Of a stretch of DNA of 64,000 nt, positions 25,591 to 35,533 are shown one piece after another. Each line of letters opens with the position of its first letter. Position 1 is the stretch's first letter. The DNA lies in assembly GCF_016238445.1 (NCBI RefSeq), contig NZ_JABANU010000004.1, positions 1 to 64,000 on the forward strand, written 5' to 3'. The position numbers were made by a program, and so were the translations under genes. The DNA comes from Staphylococcus canis (GTDB lineage Bacteria > Bacillota > Bacilli > Staphylococcales > Staphylococcaceae). The notes under the pieces are model-generated. The model was not told the origin of the DNA and searched no databases. It worked only from the letters and a program-made list of their open reading frames with translations.

Positions 25591-25780
25591 TTTATTTATT
25601 GTTATCACTGAATAAAAGTAATACGAAAAATAAAAACGGTATAATTTGAAATACACGTACGCTGAAATCATTGTGACCTACAATTTGAGGAACAATAATA
25701 TAAAAAATAATTGCAGTAATCATCAATAAGACAAGATAAATTTTTCGTTAAGACAAGATAAATTTTTCGTTTTATACGCA
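25591..25780 (-). pseudogene. Small membrane protein gene broken by a 22-bp tandem duplication
   Basis: ATG at 25780 has GAGG 7 nt upstream and lies 29 nt after the repressor stop codon. As it stands the frame is lost after about 18 codons. The cause is an exact 22-bp tandem duplication at 25727-25748 and 25749-25770. With one copy removed the frame is open for 55 codons to the TAA at 25591-25593 and gives a protein with two hydrophobic helices (about 8-25 and 36-50). Whether this is fixed decay, an on/off switch or an assembly error cannot be told here. Confidence 0.65.
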
Positions 25781-25808
25781 TACAATAACCTCAATGTGTC
25801 ATGTAGAA

Positions 25809-26369
25809 TTACGATTCATCTTTCTCAATTTCTGGAATTGGAAAATATTTGAAAATCTCACCAGTTTGAACAGCTTCGCTAATACGATCTAACCACTCAT
25901 AATAGACGCGTGAGTGTTCCATATGTGATTTAATCGCAATCGCTTCTGCTTTTGTGTCAGCATCAACATCGTCAGCATTAATAATATGATCTATAATAGC
26001 TTCCGATTCACGTAAAGCGGCCATGTTAATCGTACTTTCACGCTTCCATTTTTGCGGGAAGAAGTTACTGAAAAACTCAAAGAAATCTTTTTCGGCTTCG
26101 AAGTGTTGTTTACGACTGCCTCTTGTAAAACGTTGCTTGACGATATCGAACTCTTGTAATTTTTTAACACCTGCACTCATGCTAGGTTTACTCATTTGTA
26201 GTTCATTGCGCATTTCATCTAAAGTCATACTATCTTCAAATAGCATGATACCGTATAAATTACCGACACTACGGTTGATACCATATAAGTCCATTGTTTC
26301 TGCAATTGAGTTAATTACGATATCTTTAGCTTCGTCGAGTTGAGCTTCATAAGATGATTGACGTGTCAT
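25809..26369 (-). CDS. cudC: GbsR/MarR-type choline-responsive repressor
   Basis: 186 residues. A winged-helix domain (about 25-95, recognition region LQMSKPSMSAGVKKLQE) is followed by a long helical region containing KQHFEAEKDFFEFF, as in GbsR-like regulators that sense choline. It is transcribed away from the dehydrogenase genes and towards the transporter. Expected role: repression of the transporter and oxidation genes in the absence of choline. ATG 26369 with AAGGAGG site. Two candidate operators lie at 23401 and 26601. Confidence 0.85.
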   Translation of the reverse strand: MTRQSSYEAQLDEAKDIVINSIAETMDLYGINRSVGNLYGIMLFEDSMTLDEMRNELQMSKPSMSAGVKKLQEFDIVKQRFTRGSRKQHFEAEKDFFEFFSNFFPQKWKRESTINMAALRESEAIIDHIINADDVDADTKAEAIAIKSHMEHSRVYYEWLDRISEAVQTGEIFKYFPIPEIEKDES

Positions 26370-26600
26370 TCTTACACCTCCTTAATTTCATCATAATCAT
26401 TATTTAAATGCATTGTAGAAAAATGCGACATTATTAACATTCTGTCTAAATTAAATATCATTACTCATCGATTTTACAACTTTGTTAACAAAAAATAAAA
26501 TGTTTTTAAGAGATTTAACGATAATTTCTTACATATCTAGGTTGAAACACTAGAGTTGACAGTTCAGAAATTCATGTGTTAGAGTTAGTTCATCAAATTC

Positions 26601-26618
26601 GTTAAATAAAAATTTAAC
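26601..26618. promoter_or_regulatory. Candidate choline-repressor operator, dehydrogenase copy
   Basis: GTTAAATAAAAATTTAAC is a perfect 7-bp inverted repeat with a 4-bp spacer, 22 bp before the start of the aldehyde dehydrogenase gene, matching 23401-23418 at 15 of 18 bases. Further GTTAAC and TTTAACG half-sites lie near 26483 and 26514. Confidence 0.5.
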
Positions 26619-26639
26619 AAACTTAACGGAGGTATCTTG

Positions 26640-28133
26640 ATGGAACTTGTAAAGAATTTATCTCGTCGTCAATTCATTGATGGTGAGTGGGTAGAAAGTA
26701 GCAATAAAGCCACACGTAAAATTATTAACCCTTACAATCAAGAAGTAATTGTAGAAGTAGCGGAAGGAACAACAGAAGATGTTGAACGCGCAATTTTAGC
26801 TGCAAGACGTTCTTTTGATGACGGCGAATATGCGAATGAAACAGGCGAAGTCAAAGGTCAAAAAGTACGTGCAGTAGCAGACAAAATTAAAGAACACCGT
26901 GAAGAACTTGCAAAACTTGAAACATTGGACACAGGTAAGACGTTAGAAGAATCTTATGCCGACATGGATGATATCCATAATGTATTCATGTACTTTGCAG
27001 GATTAGCAGATAAAGATGGTGGAGAGCTTGTCAATTCACCAATTCCAAACACAGAAAGTAAAATCGTGAAAGAACCTATCGGTGTAGTTACTCAAATTAC
27101 ACCTTGGAACTATCCTTTACTACAAGCGTCATGGAAGATTGCACCAGCGCTTGCGACAGGCTGTTCAATCGTTATGAAACCAAGTGAAATCACACCATTA
27201 ACAACAATTCGCGTGTTTGAATTAATGGAAGAAGTTGGTTTCCCTAAAGGTGTAATTAACCTTGTATTAGGTGCAGGTGCTGACATTGGTGACATCATGT
27301 CTACACATAAAGATGTAGATTTAGTGTCATTTACTGGTGGTCTACAAACTGGTAAACGCATCATGCGTCAAGCAGCAGACCATGTGACTAACATTGCACT
27401 TGAATTAGGTGGTAAAAATCCAAACATTATTTTTGATGATGCAGATTTCGAAGTAGCTGTTGACCAAGCGTTAAACGGTGGATTATTCCACGCAGGACAA
27501 GTATGTTCAGCAGGTTCACGTATTATCGTACACAACGACATTAAAGCAGACTTTGAAAAAGCTTTAATCGATCGCATTCACAACATCAAAATGGGTGACG
27601 GTTTTGAATCATCAACAGAACTTGGACCACTTATTTCTAAAGAACACCGCGATAAAGTTGAAGGCTATGTCGAAATTGCGAAAGAAGAAGGCGCAACAAT
27701 TGCAGTTGGTGGTAAACGCCCTGAGCGTGAAGACTTACAAGATGGTTTCTTCTTTGAACCAACAGTGATTACAGATTGCGATACTTCAATGCGCATTGTT
27801 CAAGAAGAAGTATTCGGACCAGTTGTAACAATTGAAGGCTTTGACACTGAAGAAGAAGCTGTTCGACTTGCGAATGATTCTATCTACGGTTTAGCAGGCG
27901 GTGTATTTACAACTGATATTAATAAAGCAAACCGTGTAGCGAAAAAATTAAGAATGGGTACAGTTTGGATTAATGACTTCCACCCATACTTCGCACAAGC
28001 ACCATGGGGTGGCTATAAACAATCAGGTATCGGTCGCGAACTGGGTCACCACGGTTTAGAAGAATATTTAGAAACAAAACACATTCTAACAAACACACAA
28101 TCAGAACCTGTACATTGGTTCGGTAAACAATAA
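26640..28133 (+). CDS. betB: Betaine aldehyde dehydrogenase
   Basis: 497 residues. NAD(P)-dependent oxidation of betaine aldehyde to glycine betaine. ALDH motifs: PWNYP near 158, FTGG near 233, LELGGKNP with the general base Glu near 257, and the nucleophile Cys in GQVCSAGSR near 291. ATG 26640 follows CGGAGGT by 6 nt; an adjacent TTG at 26637 is less likely. It forms a transcription unit with betA 45 bp downstream. Called cudA/gbsA in other Gram-positives. Confidence 0.94.
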   Translation: MELVKNLSRRQFIDGEWVESSNKATRKIINPYNQEVIVEVAEGTTEDVERAILAARRSFDDGEYANETGEVKGQKVRAVADKIKEHREELAKLETLDTGKTLEESYADMDDIHNVFMYFAGLADKDGGELVNSPIPNTESKIVKEPIGVVTQITPWNYPLLQASWKIAPALATGCSIVMKPSEITPLTTIRVFELMEEVGFPKGVINLVLGAGADIGDIMSTHKDVDLVSFTGGLQTGKRIMRQAADHVTNIALELGGKNPNIIFDDADFEVAVDQALNGGLFHAGQVCSAGSRIIVHNDIKADFEKALIDRIHNIKMGDGFESSTELGPLISKEHRDKVEGYVEIAKEEGATIAVGGKRPEREDLQDGFFFEPTVITDCDTSMRIVQEEVFGPVVTIEGFDTEEEAVRLANDSIYGLAGGVFTTDINKANRVAKKLRMGTVWINDFHPYFAQAPWGGYKQSGIGRELGHHGLEEYLETKHILTNTQSEPVHWFGKQ

Positions 28134-28178
28134 TAAAACGTATGTATCATAAATAAACTATGATAAGGAGGACATTTC

Positions 28179-29882
28179 ATGAGTAAGGCATACGATAAAA
28201 TGTATGATTATATTATTATCGGTGGCGGTAGTGCTGGTTCTGTTTTAGGTGCACGCTTAAGTGAAGATAAAGATAAAAAAGTATTAGTATTAGAGGCAGG
28301 ACGTAGTGACTACCCTTGGGATTTATTCATCCAAATGCCAGCAGCACTTATGTATCCATCAGGTAATCGTTTCTACGATTGGAAATACGAAACTGCTGAA
28401 GAACCACACATGGGAGGCCGTAAAGTCTTCCATACACGTGGTAAAGTGTTAGGTGGATCAAGCTCTATTAATGGTATGATTTATCAACGTGGTAATCCAT
28501 TAGACTATGAAAAATGGGGTAAACCTGAAGGCATGGAAACATGGGATTATGCACATTGTTTACCATACTTCAAACGTTTAGAAACAACATTTGGTGCGGA
28601 TAAAGACGATCCAATCCGCGGTTTAAATGGTCCAATTAAATTACGTCGTGGTCCAGCAGATAACCCGCTATTTGAAGCATTCTTCAATGCGGCTGTTGAC
28701 GCAGGATATAAGAAAACAAAAGACGTAAATGGTTACCGTCAAGAAGGATTTGGTCCTTTCGACAGTCAAATTCATAATGGTCGCCGTGTGTCAGCATCAC
28801 GTGCATATTTACGACCAGCGATGAAACGTAGAAACTTAACAGTTAAAACACGTGCATTCGTTGAGAAGTTACACTTTGACGGCAATCGTGTAACAGGTGT
28901 GACGTTCAAACGTAATGGCCGTTTACACAAAGTACTTGCGAAAGAAGTTATTCTTTCAGGTGGTGCAATTAATACACCACAATTATTACAATTATCAGGT
29001 ATTGGTGATTCAGAACACTTACGTTCAGTAGGTATCGAACCACGCATTCATTTACCAGGTGTAGGTGAAAACTTCGAGGACCACTTAGAAGTTTATGTTC
29101 AACATGCAAGTAAAGAACCTGTATCTATGCAACCAAGCTTAAACAAATTAAGAATGCCATTAATTGGTTTAGAATGGTTAACACGTCGTACAGGTGCAGC
29201 AGCAAGTAACCACTTTGAAGGTGGCGGTTTCGTACGCTCTAATGATAAAGTGGATTATCCTAACTTAATGTTCCATTTCTTACCGTTAGCGGTACGTTAC
29301 GATGGACAAAAAGCACCAGTTGCACATGGTTACCAAGTACACGTGGGTCCAATGTACTCAAATTCACGTGGACACTTAAAAATCACTTCAACAAACCCAT
29401 ACAAAAAACCAAAATTCGTATTTAACTATTTATCAACACCAGAAGACCGTCAAGAATGGGTTGAAGCAATCCGTGTTGCACGTAATATCTTAAATCAACC
29501 TTCATTAGATAAATACAACGGTGGCGAAATTTCACCAGGACCATCTGTTCAAACGGATGAAGAAATTTTAGATTGGGTACGTCGTGATGCAGAAACAGCA
29601 TTACACCCTTCATGTAGTGCTAAAATGGGACCAGCATCTGACCCAATGGCAGTTGTAGACCCATTAACAATGAAAGTACACGGCATGGAAAACTTACGTG
29701 TTGTTGATGCATCAGTAATGCCAACAACAACAAATGGTAATATTCATTCACCAGTGTTAATGCTTGCTGAAAAAGCAGCAGATATCATTAAAGGTGTTAA
29801 ACCATTAGAACCTGAATATGTAGATTACTATGTTCATGGTAAAAATGATCCAAATGATGGTACTGTTGAATCTCACTACTAA
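28179..29882 (+). CDS. betA: Choline dehydrogenase, GMC oxidoreductase
   Basis: 567 residues. Oxidises choline to betaine aldehyde with FAD. FAD-binding [15 protein letters not shown] near 15, LVLEAG near 38, GMC signature 1 around [13 protein letters not shown] near 90 and signature 2 [15 protein letters not shown] near 265; the active-site His lies in [10 protein letters not shown] near 475. AAGGAGG precedes the ATG. Together with betB and the transporter it makes the osmoprotectant betaine from imported choline. Confidence 0.94.
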   Translation: MSKAYDKMYDYIIIGGGSAGSVLGARLSEDKDKKVLVLEAGRSDYPWDLFIQMPAALMYPSGNRFYDWKYETAEEPHMGGRKVFHTRGKVLGGSSSINGMIYQRGNPLDYEKWGKPEGMETWDYAHCLPYFKRLETTFGADKDDPIRGLNGPIKLRRGPADNPLFEAFFNAAVDAGYKKTKDVNGYRQEGFGPFDSQIHNGRRVSASRAYLRPAMKRRNLTVKTRAFVEKLHFDGNRVTGVTFKRNGRLHKVLAKEVILSGGAINTPQLLQLSGIGDSEHLRSVGIEPRIHLPGVGENFEDHLEVYVQHASKEPVSMQPSLNKLRMPLIGLEWLTRRTGAAASNHFEGGGFVRSNDKVDYPNLMFHFLPLAVRYDGQKAPVAHGYQVHVGPMYSNSRGHLKITSTNPYKKPKFVFNYLSTPEDRQEWVEAIRVARNILNQPSLDKYNGGEISPGPSVQTDEEILDWVRRDAETALHPSCSAKMGPASDPMAVVDPLTMKVHGMENLRVVDASVMPTTTNGNIHSPVLMLAEKAADIIKGVKPLEPEYVDYYVHGKNDPNDGTVESHY

Positions 29883-29910
29883 AATGAATTAAATCATATA
29901 TAACAAATAA

Positions 29911-29962
29911 AACGATGATAAAGAGAAACATCGCTATTAAGATGCCTCTTTATCATCGTTTC
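29911..29962. terminator. Terminator after betA
   Basis: ACGATGATAAAGAG pairs with CTCTTTATCATCGT, then TTTC. It lies between two convergent genes and may serve both. Confidence 0.8.
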
Positions 29963-29963
29963 T

Positions 29964-30398
29964 TTAGTTTCGATGGTGTTTTTTGTTTTGAGGTAGTGAT
30001 TTAATCGCTTTATGCATTAAAATATAAAATAAAACGAGCGCAAATGAGATGACAACATGGCCTAATCCAGAAATACCTGCAAGTGCTGGGCTTGTTTCAA
30101 AGCCTTTAATTGTTGCGATACCATTAACGAACTGCATGCCAACTGTAATGATGACACCGGCATGGTATGCGTAAAAGAAACCATTAAATAATTTGCCATA
30201 TTGCGTTAAGTGGAAGCGACTTTCTAGTAATAAGAAGATTAAAAACATCATTGTACCTAACGTTAGTAAGTGTGTATGTGTCACGTTAAGTTGTGAGTAT
30301 CCACTGAAGTCATTTGCACGCGTCATTTCACGATAAAAAATACCACTTAACATTCCTAAAATGGTATATATCATTGAACTGTACATTAATCGTTTCAT
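29964..30398 (-). CDS. DUF2871 membrane protein
   Basis: 144 residues with four membrane helices. The N-terminus (YTILGMLSGIFYREMTRAN) and THTHLLTLG near 45 resemble DUF2871, whose function is unknown; the His pair and Arg/Glu in helices are conserved in the family. Ribosome site AAGGAGG before the ATG. Transcribed alone, towards betA. Confidence 0.7.
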   Translation of the reverse strand: MKRLMYSSMIYTILGMLSGIFYREMTRANDFSGYSQLNVTHTHLLTLGTMMFLIFLLLESRFHLTQYGKLFNGFFYAYHAGVIITVGMQFVNGIATIKGFETSPALAGISGLGHVVISFALVLFYILMHKAIKSLPQNKKHHRN

Positions 30399-30463
30399 GA
30401 AAAATCCTCCTTAATTCATCATATTTTCATACTACATTAATAATATGAACTTAATATGAATTT

Positions 30464-31201
30464 TTAAACCTTTAAAAAGGGAATTACGATTGCACCTGTT
30501 TCAGATTCACCAAATTGTTTGCTTTCATATCTTTCGTCATGGTGTATGAGATACAGTCCATATGCGCAAAGTAAGGCATCAAGTTGATCCTCGATATGTT
30601 TTTTAGATTGACGTTTAAGTGTTTGCCAATCTGGATTGATGCGTGATGTATAACCATGAAGTTGAGCATGTTGTTCTAAATTGACTAATGCATCATGTAG
30701 TTTTTGAAGCCCCATTACTGCTTGTTTAAAGTTGACGCCTTTCTTTTCCTTATAATGGAATGGATAATCTGCTCTAAATAGGCTTGCGGTTATAGCTGTT
30801 GGAAAGGTTTCAACGACATAGTCTGATTGAGTATTAATATGTATCGCGACATCATCTTGAAACGATTGCTGAATCTGTGCGAGTAAGTCCGCACCACGAA
30901 TACGTCCGAATGTTCGAGTTAAAAACAGTTGACTGACTTGAAAGGCACGAACTCGGTGATGATGAATTGTATCTTTAGATAATAGACGTTCTGCTTGTCG
31001 GGCACCTTTTTCATTCGGAACGATTAAAGGGGCATCAATTGCGATACGTAATGGACCGTTATACTGTTGAATCAATGAGATGAGTTCTGCGTCAGACCAT
31101 ACTTTAGCGTCCATATATTGAACGGTGCCGTGATGATCTATGACACAAACACCTGTTTCATTATGATCTGTCCATGCTAAATCAATACCGATATAGTGCA
31201 A
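30464..31201 (-). CDS. DUF429 family protein (predicted RNase H-like nuclease)
   Basis: 245 residues beginning HYIGIDLAW, the first strand and acidic residue of an RNase H-like fold, followed by IAIDAPL near 58 and an Arg/His-rich RVRAF segment near 90. The TTG at 31201 follows AAGGAGGG; an ATG at 31219 with GAGGAA upstream is the alternative and adds six residues. Function of the family is not established. It lies downstream of the his operon but after that operon's terminator. Confidence 0.65.
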   Translation of the reverse strand: MHYIGIDLAWTDHNETGVCVIDHHGTVQYMDAKVWSDAELISLIQQYNGPLRIAIDAPLIVPNEKGARQAERLLSKDTIHHHRVRAFQVSQLFLTRTFGRIRGADLLAQIQQSFQDDVAIHINTQSDYVVETFPTAITASLFRADYPFHYKEKKGVNFKQAVMGLQKLHDALVNLEQHAQLHGYTSRINPDWQTLKRQSKKHIEDQLDALLCAYGLYLIHHDERYESKQFGESETGAIVIPFLKV

Positions 31202-31269
31202 TGAATAGCCCTCCTTCATTATTTCCTCAATATTTTTTTAATACAGTATAACATCATCAGTTGAGTACG

Positions 31270-31308
31270 ATAAAAAGAGACATCATCTAAAACTAGATAA
31301 TGCCTCAA
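31270..31308 (-). terminator. Terminator of the histidine operon
   Basis: On the minus strand GAGGCATTATCTA pairs with TAGATGATGTCTC around GTTT and runs into a T-run, directly after the hisIE stop codon. Confidence 0.85.
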
Positions 31309-31313
31309 TGATA

Positions 31314-31943
31314 TTACCACTCTTTAATTTCTGCACGTTCACCTTTAAAATTATTTTGAGTTTGGTGGCGTTTAGCAAGTTCTCGCTCAACATCATCAAT
31401 AGATATACCTTGCTCGTGCCATAACACTGATAGGTGATAGAGTAAGTCCGCACTTTCTGCAATGAGTTCCTCTTGATCCTGCTTCATTGCGGCGATGACC
31501 ACTTCAAAAGCTTCTTCTCCAAACTTCTTAGTGATTTTTTCGATACCTTCTCGCATGAGGTAATTCGTATAGGATTGCTCATCTTGTTCAGCCAAGCGTG
31601 TTTTAATGCTATTCTCGACTTGCTTAAGATGGAACGGTATCTCTGTGTTAAAACAACTTTGTGTCCCTTTATGACATGTAGGGCCTTGTGGGTTCACAAA
31701 AAGTAATAGCGTATCATCATCACAATCCAAATGCATGTCGACTACTTTTTGAATATGACCAGATGATTCGCCTTTTTGCCATAATCGTTCTTTAGAGCGA
31801 GAATAAAACCATGCCACACCGGTTTCGATTGTTTTTTGAAATGCTTCTTCATTCATATACCCTAGCATTAATACTTGTTGGGTTTCCGCATCTTGTAATA
31901 TTGCAGGTAATAGTCCTTTTGAAAAGTCAGGATTTAATTCCAT
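31314..31943 (-). CDS. hisI: Bifunctional phosphoribosyl-AMP cyclohydrolase / phosphoribosyl-ATP pyrophosphatase
   Basis: 209 residues, a HisI-HisE fusion catalysing steps 2 and 3 of histidine synthesis. The N-terminal cyclohydrolase (about 1-105) has [18 protein letters not shown] and the zinc cysteines of [10 protein letters not shown]. The C-terminal pyrophosphatase (about 115-205) has the E-E-x-x-E helices [12 protein letters not shown] and ESADLLYHL. Last gene of the operon; its start overlaps the hisF end by 10 bp. Confidence 0.95.
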   Translation of the reverse strand: MELNPDFSKGLLPAILQDAETQQVLMLGYMNEEAFQKTIETGVAWFYSRSKERLWQKGESSGHIQKVVDMHLDCDDDTLLLFVNPQGPTCHKGTQSCFNTEIPFHLKQVENSIKTRLAEQDEQSYTNYLMREGIEKITKKFGEEAFEVVIAAMKQDQEELIAESADLLYHLSVLWHEQGISIDDVERELAKRHQTQNNFKGERAEIKEW

Positions 31944-32698
31944 CTGACCGGGACACCTCCTTGTTGAAGTTCAGTTTTAATCTCATTTACTGTTGTTTCT
32001 TTATCATGTAAGATACTCGCTGCAAGCCCTGCAGAAACGTTTGTTGATGTAAATAACTCAGTAAAGTGACGCGCGTTTCCGCCACCACCAGAAGCAATCA
32101 CAGGAATATTTACGCGTTTTGCGATTTCGTTCAAGTGGTGAATATCAAAGCCTTGTTTCATACCGTCATATGCCATACTGGTTACAAGTAATTCTCCTGC
32201 ACCTAATGCTTCTACTTGTTGAATCCAATCATAAACACGGACATCTGTACGGACTTTTCCGCCATGTGTACAACAAAAATAATCGTCTAACGCTTCATCA
32301 TATTGACTGTCTATCGCAATACAGATACATTGTTTACCAAATTTGTCACTCGCTTCTTGAATAAGTTTTGGATTCTTTAATGCAGCAGAGTTTAAAGAAA
32401 CCTTATCTGCACCATGTTGTAAAAGTTGAGAAATATCATCAAGTGAAGCGATACCGCCTCCAATTGTTAATGGAATAAACAGTTGCTCTGCAGTACGTTG
32501 AATAATATCTAGAGTAAGAGCGTGTCCATTTTCTGTTTTAGAAATATCAAGAAATACCAATTCATCTGCACCTTCATTATTGTAATAAAGGGCTAAATCG
32601 ACTGGATCTCCAATATCACGAAGGCCTTTAAATTGAATGCCTTTTACGACGCGACCATCTTTAACATCGAGACAGGGGATAATGCGTTTTTTTATCAT
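31934..32698 (-). CDS. hisF: Imidazole glycerol phosphate synthase, cyclase subunit
   Basis: 254 residues, TIM barrel beginning [16 protein letters not shown] with the catalytic Asp, and a second Asp in IAIDSQ near 130. Works with HisH, using its ammonia. ATG 32698 is chosen: GGGAGGG is 7 nt upstream and the start overlaps the hisA stop as ATGA. A longer frame to 32713 lacks a ribosome site. Confidence 0.95.
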   Translation of the reverse strand: MIKKRIIPCLDVKDGRVVKGIQFKGLRDIGDPVDLALYYNNEGADELVFLDISKTENGHALTLDIIQRTAEQLFIPLTIGGGIASLDDISQLLQHGADKVSLNSAALKNPKLIQEASDKFGKQCICIAIDSQYDEALDDYFCCTHGGKVRTDVRVYDWIQQVEALGAGELLVTSMAYDGMKQGFDIHHLNEIAKRVNIPVIASGGGGNARHFTELFTSTNVSAGLAASILHDKETTVNEIKTELQQGGVPVRWN

Positions 32699-33399
32699 TC
32701 GAGTCCCTCCCAAAATGAAGGTTGATGTGCTGCTTTACCTACGATAGCAGCATGAACCCCAATAGATTCGAGTTGTTTCAAATCATCTTGATGACGTATG
32801 CCCCCAGAAGCAATCACAGGGATATCGACAGCACGTACTAAAAGTTCTGTAGTTTCAAAGTTAGGACCACTCATTTTACCGTCTTTTGAAATATCAGTAT
32901 AAATAATGCCACCAATTGGATAATGAGCTATTGTTTGAGCAAACTCTATCAAATCAAGGTCTGTTTCATCAATCCAACCGTTCACTTTAATCATACGATT
33001 GTAAGCATCAACAGAGACATAAATTTTCCCAGGAAATAAATGGCTCATCTGTTCTAGCCATTTTGGCTCTTGTATTGCCTTTGTCCCCACGATGCAGTAA
33101 TCAACACCAGCAGAAAAATAGGCACGTAAAGCGTCTTCACTACGAATACCGCCACCCACTTCTACAGGCTTATCAGTTCGACGAATCAGTGATTCAATAT
33201 AGTTGGATTCGACAGTAGATTGATTTTTGGCGCCTATTAAATCAACGATATGAATGCGGTCAACACTATCATATTGGCTATAACGCGCGATACTTTCTTC
33301 AGCTGAAGTCGGCATTTTTTCAGAGGTCTCGTACTGTCCTTCTGTAAGACGTACGCTTTGCCCCTCGATTAAGTCAATGGCTGGCCATAGTTTCAACAT
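32695..33399 (-). CDS. hisA: Phosphoribosylformimino-AICAR ribotide isomerase
   Basis: 234 residues, TIM barrel paralogous to HisF. N-terminal WPAIDLIEG contains the catalytic Asp; VEVGGGIR near 77 and VIASGGI near 200 bind phosphate; the second acid is in YTDISKDG near 165. Overlaps hisF by 4 bp and the end of hisH by 26 bp. Confidence 0.94.
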   Translation of the reverse strand: MLKLWPAIDLIEGQSVRLTEGQYETSEKMPTSAEESIARYSQYDSVDRIHIVDLIGAKNQSTVESNYIESLIRRTDKPVEVGGGIRSEDALRAYFSAGVDYCIVGTKAIQEPKWLEQMSHLFPGKIYVSVDAYNRMIKVNGWIDETDLDLIEFAQTIAHYPIGGIIYTDISKDGKMSGPNFETTELLVRAVDIPVIASGGIRHQDDLKQLESIGVHAAIVGKAAHQPSFWEGLE

Positions 33400-33967
33400 G
33401 TGTAAAGCCTCCTTCTAAAGCTTTTTTAAGAATAGCTAATCCATGATCACCACTCTTTTCCGGGTGAAATTGAATGCCAGTGTAGCGTCCATGCTGGATA
33501 ATACCTGGAATATTTGTGCCGTAAGCGGCATACGCAACGACCTTCTCGTCCATAGGTGCTTGAAAGCTGTGCACGAAATAAACGTCGTGTTCTATCTCTT
33601 TATCGTCACTGATTAAAGTGTTCCAACCAAGGTGTGGAACAGTATATGGTGTTTCAATCGGCTTAATATGCCCAGGAACAAGTCCGAGTCCTGCAACATG
33701 TCCTTCAGCACTACTTTCATACAACAATTGCATCCCTAAACAAATACCAATAATCGGCTGCTCGGTTGTTTTAAGATAGTCTTCAAGTTGATAATGTTGA
33801 ATATTTTCCATGGCCACTTTAAAATGACCCACTCCTGGTAAAATAAGCATATCTGCTTCGGCCAGTTGTTTAGAGTCACGTGTTAAAACAACATCATAGC
33901 CTAAATACGTCACAGCTCGTTTGACGTTGAGCACATTACCTAAACCGTAATCTACAATTGCAATCAT
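33374..33967 (-). CDS. hisH: Imidazole glycerol phosphate synthase, glutaminase subunit
   Basis: 197 residues, class I glutamine amidotransferase. Nucleophile Cys in GICLGMQLL near 78 and the His-Glu pair in IQFHPEKSG near 175. Supplies ammonia to HisF. Begins within the 4-bp ATGA overlap with hisB. Confidence 0.95.
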   Translation of the reverse strand: MIAIVDYGLGNVLNVKRAVTYLGYDVVLTRDSKQLAEADMLILPGVGHFKVAMENIQHYQLEDYLKTTEQPIIGICLGMQLLYESSAEGHVAGLGLVPGHIKPIETPYTVPHLGWNTLISDDKEIEHDVYFVHSFQAPMDEKVVAYAAYGTNIPGIIQHGRYTGIQFHPEKSGDHGLAILKKALEGGFTHVETMASH

Positions 33968-34539
33968 TCAATCACACCTTTCGAAGATGGAATGCGCGCT
34001 GTCTCAGATGGTGTGAAGGCTTGTTTAAATGCACGCGCAAATGCTTTAAATATCGCTTCGATTTCATGATGCGTATTGCCTTGATGTAATAAGTCAATAT
34101 GCACAGTTAAACGTGCATTAATGACAAGCGCTCTGAAAAATTCTTCAACGAGTTCTGTATCAAATGTACCCACTTTTTCTTTACTGAATTGCGCATTGAA
34201 ATGTAGGTATGGTCGGCCACTTATATCTACAACAGCACGTGCGAGTGTTTCATCCATTGGTAAATACTGTGTGCCGTAACGTTCAAAATGGGGTTTGTCC
34301 TTAATCATTTTAAGTAATAATTGACCGAGGACAATCCCAATGTCTTCTGTTGTATGATGATCATCGACCCAAGTGTCACCATCAACGTCAATATTTAAAC
34401 TTAAGCCACTGTGAAAGCTTAAAAGGGTTAACATATGGTCTAAAAATCCTACACCTGTTTGAATATGACTTGTTGTACCTTCAGCAATTTCAATTGAAAT
34501 TTTGGTTTCTTTCGTCTCACGATTGATTTGATACGCCAT
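33964..34539 (-). CDS. hisB: Imidazoleglycerol-phosphate dehydratase
   Basis: 191 residues, the monofunctional type without the phosphatase domain. Metal-binding motifs DHHTTED near 70 and the second His cluster HHEIEA near 162, plus GFLDHML near 34. ATG 34539 follows GGAGTG; the longer frame to 34548 has no site. The start lies inside the 3' end of hisC (23-bp overlap). Confidence 0.95.
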   Translation of the reverse strand: MAYQINRETKETKISIEIAEGTTSHIQTGVGFLDHMLTLLSFHSGLSLNIDVDGDTWVDDHHTTEDIGIVLGQLLLKMIKDKPHFERYGTQYLPMDETLARAVVDISGRPYLHFNAQFSKEKVGTFDTELVEEFFRALVINARLTVHIDLLHQGNTHHEIEAIFKAFARAFKQAFTPSETARIPSSKGVIE

Positions 34540-35533
34540 GACGTTCACTCCATTCTTTCACAGCTGCTTCAAAAGCGTCTAATTCTTCATCTGTTGCGAT
34601 TGAGTAACGTACGGATTCTGACATAGGGTATTCTGTTTTTGGATCATAAAAACGAGCATGAAAACCTTTTTCTTCTAAATAATGGCCAAGGTCTTCTGCT
34701 TTTTCGCCTCTTGTGAGTACAAAGTTTGTATCACTTGGAAAGACTGTCATATGTGGTTTGGCGTATGTGTTTAAAATATCTCTAAGGCGCTGACTGAGTG
34801 CGCGTTGATGTTCGACAAACGCTTTAGTATCGTCTTGATTTTCAAAAATCTGTGTCGCAACCGCAAGTGTTAATGATGTGAGTGGATATGGGTGCTCAAT
34901 CTCTCGCATCATCGCAATCGTTTTTTCAGTACTGATTAATACACCTAAACGTAACCCGGCAAGCGCAAATGCTTTCGATAATGTACGCATCACAATGACA
35001 TGATCTTGAAGTGGAATATCAAGTGGTGTTGAAAAATCAATATACGCTTCATCCACAACTAAATAACCATTAATTTTTTTCATTGTGTCCGCTAGTGCTT
35101 CAACATAAGATTCATCAAAACGGTGACCTGTTGGATTGTGTGGATTACTAAAAATAAAGAAACTTGGTTGAATGCGTTCGATTTCAGCTTGTACTTTTTC
35201 AAGAGGGAATGTTAAATCTTCTGTTGCTTCAATAAAATAAATCTCACGATCTGTTTGATTAGCGTAATCTTGATACATGAAAAAGTCAGGATTAAACGTT
35301 AAACATGGACCTTCTGGCATATGGAACATTAATTTTTGAATTAATTCATCTGAACCGTTACCGCAACAAATTTGATTCATATTTAAGTTTTGATAATATG
35401 CTGCATAAGCGCGACGGAAGCGGTCGTGTTCTTCATCTGGATAGTGATGGAAGTTACTAGAAGTGATAATTTGTGCAAGTTGTGTATCATCAAGTGGTTT
35501 TATCGGACTTTCATTTTTATTCATGCGTATCAT
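34517..35533 (-). CDS. hisC: Histidinol-phosphate aminotransferase
   Basis: 338 residues, fold-type I PLP enzyme. PLP lysine in RTLSKAFALAGLRLG near 200, NPHNPTG near 145, and VDEAYIDF near 172. ATG 35533 follows AAAGGAGG; extending the frame to 35629 would run into hisD and adds an unrelated stretch. Overlaps the 3' end of hisD by 17 bp. Confidence 0.94.
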   Translation of the reverse strand: MIRMNKNESPIKPLDDTQLAQIITSSNFHHYPDEEHDRFRRAYAAYYQNLNMNQICCGNGSDELIQKLMFHMPEGPCLTFNPDFFMYQDYANQTDREIYFIEATEDLTFPLEKVQAEIERIQPSFFIFSNPHNPTGHRFDESYVEALADTMKKINGYLVVDEAYIDFSTPLDIPLQDHVIVMRTLSKAFALAGLRLGVLISTEKTIAMMREIEHPYPLTSLTLAVATQIFENQDDTKAFVEHQRALSQRLRDILNTYAKPHMTVFPSDTNFVLTRGEKAEDLGHYLEEKGFHARFYDPKTEYPMSESVRYSIATDEELDAFEAAVKEWSERHGVSNQS

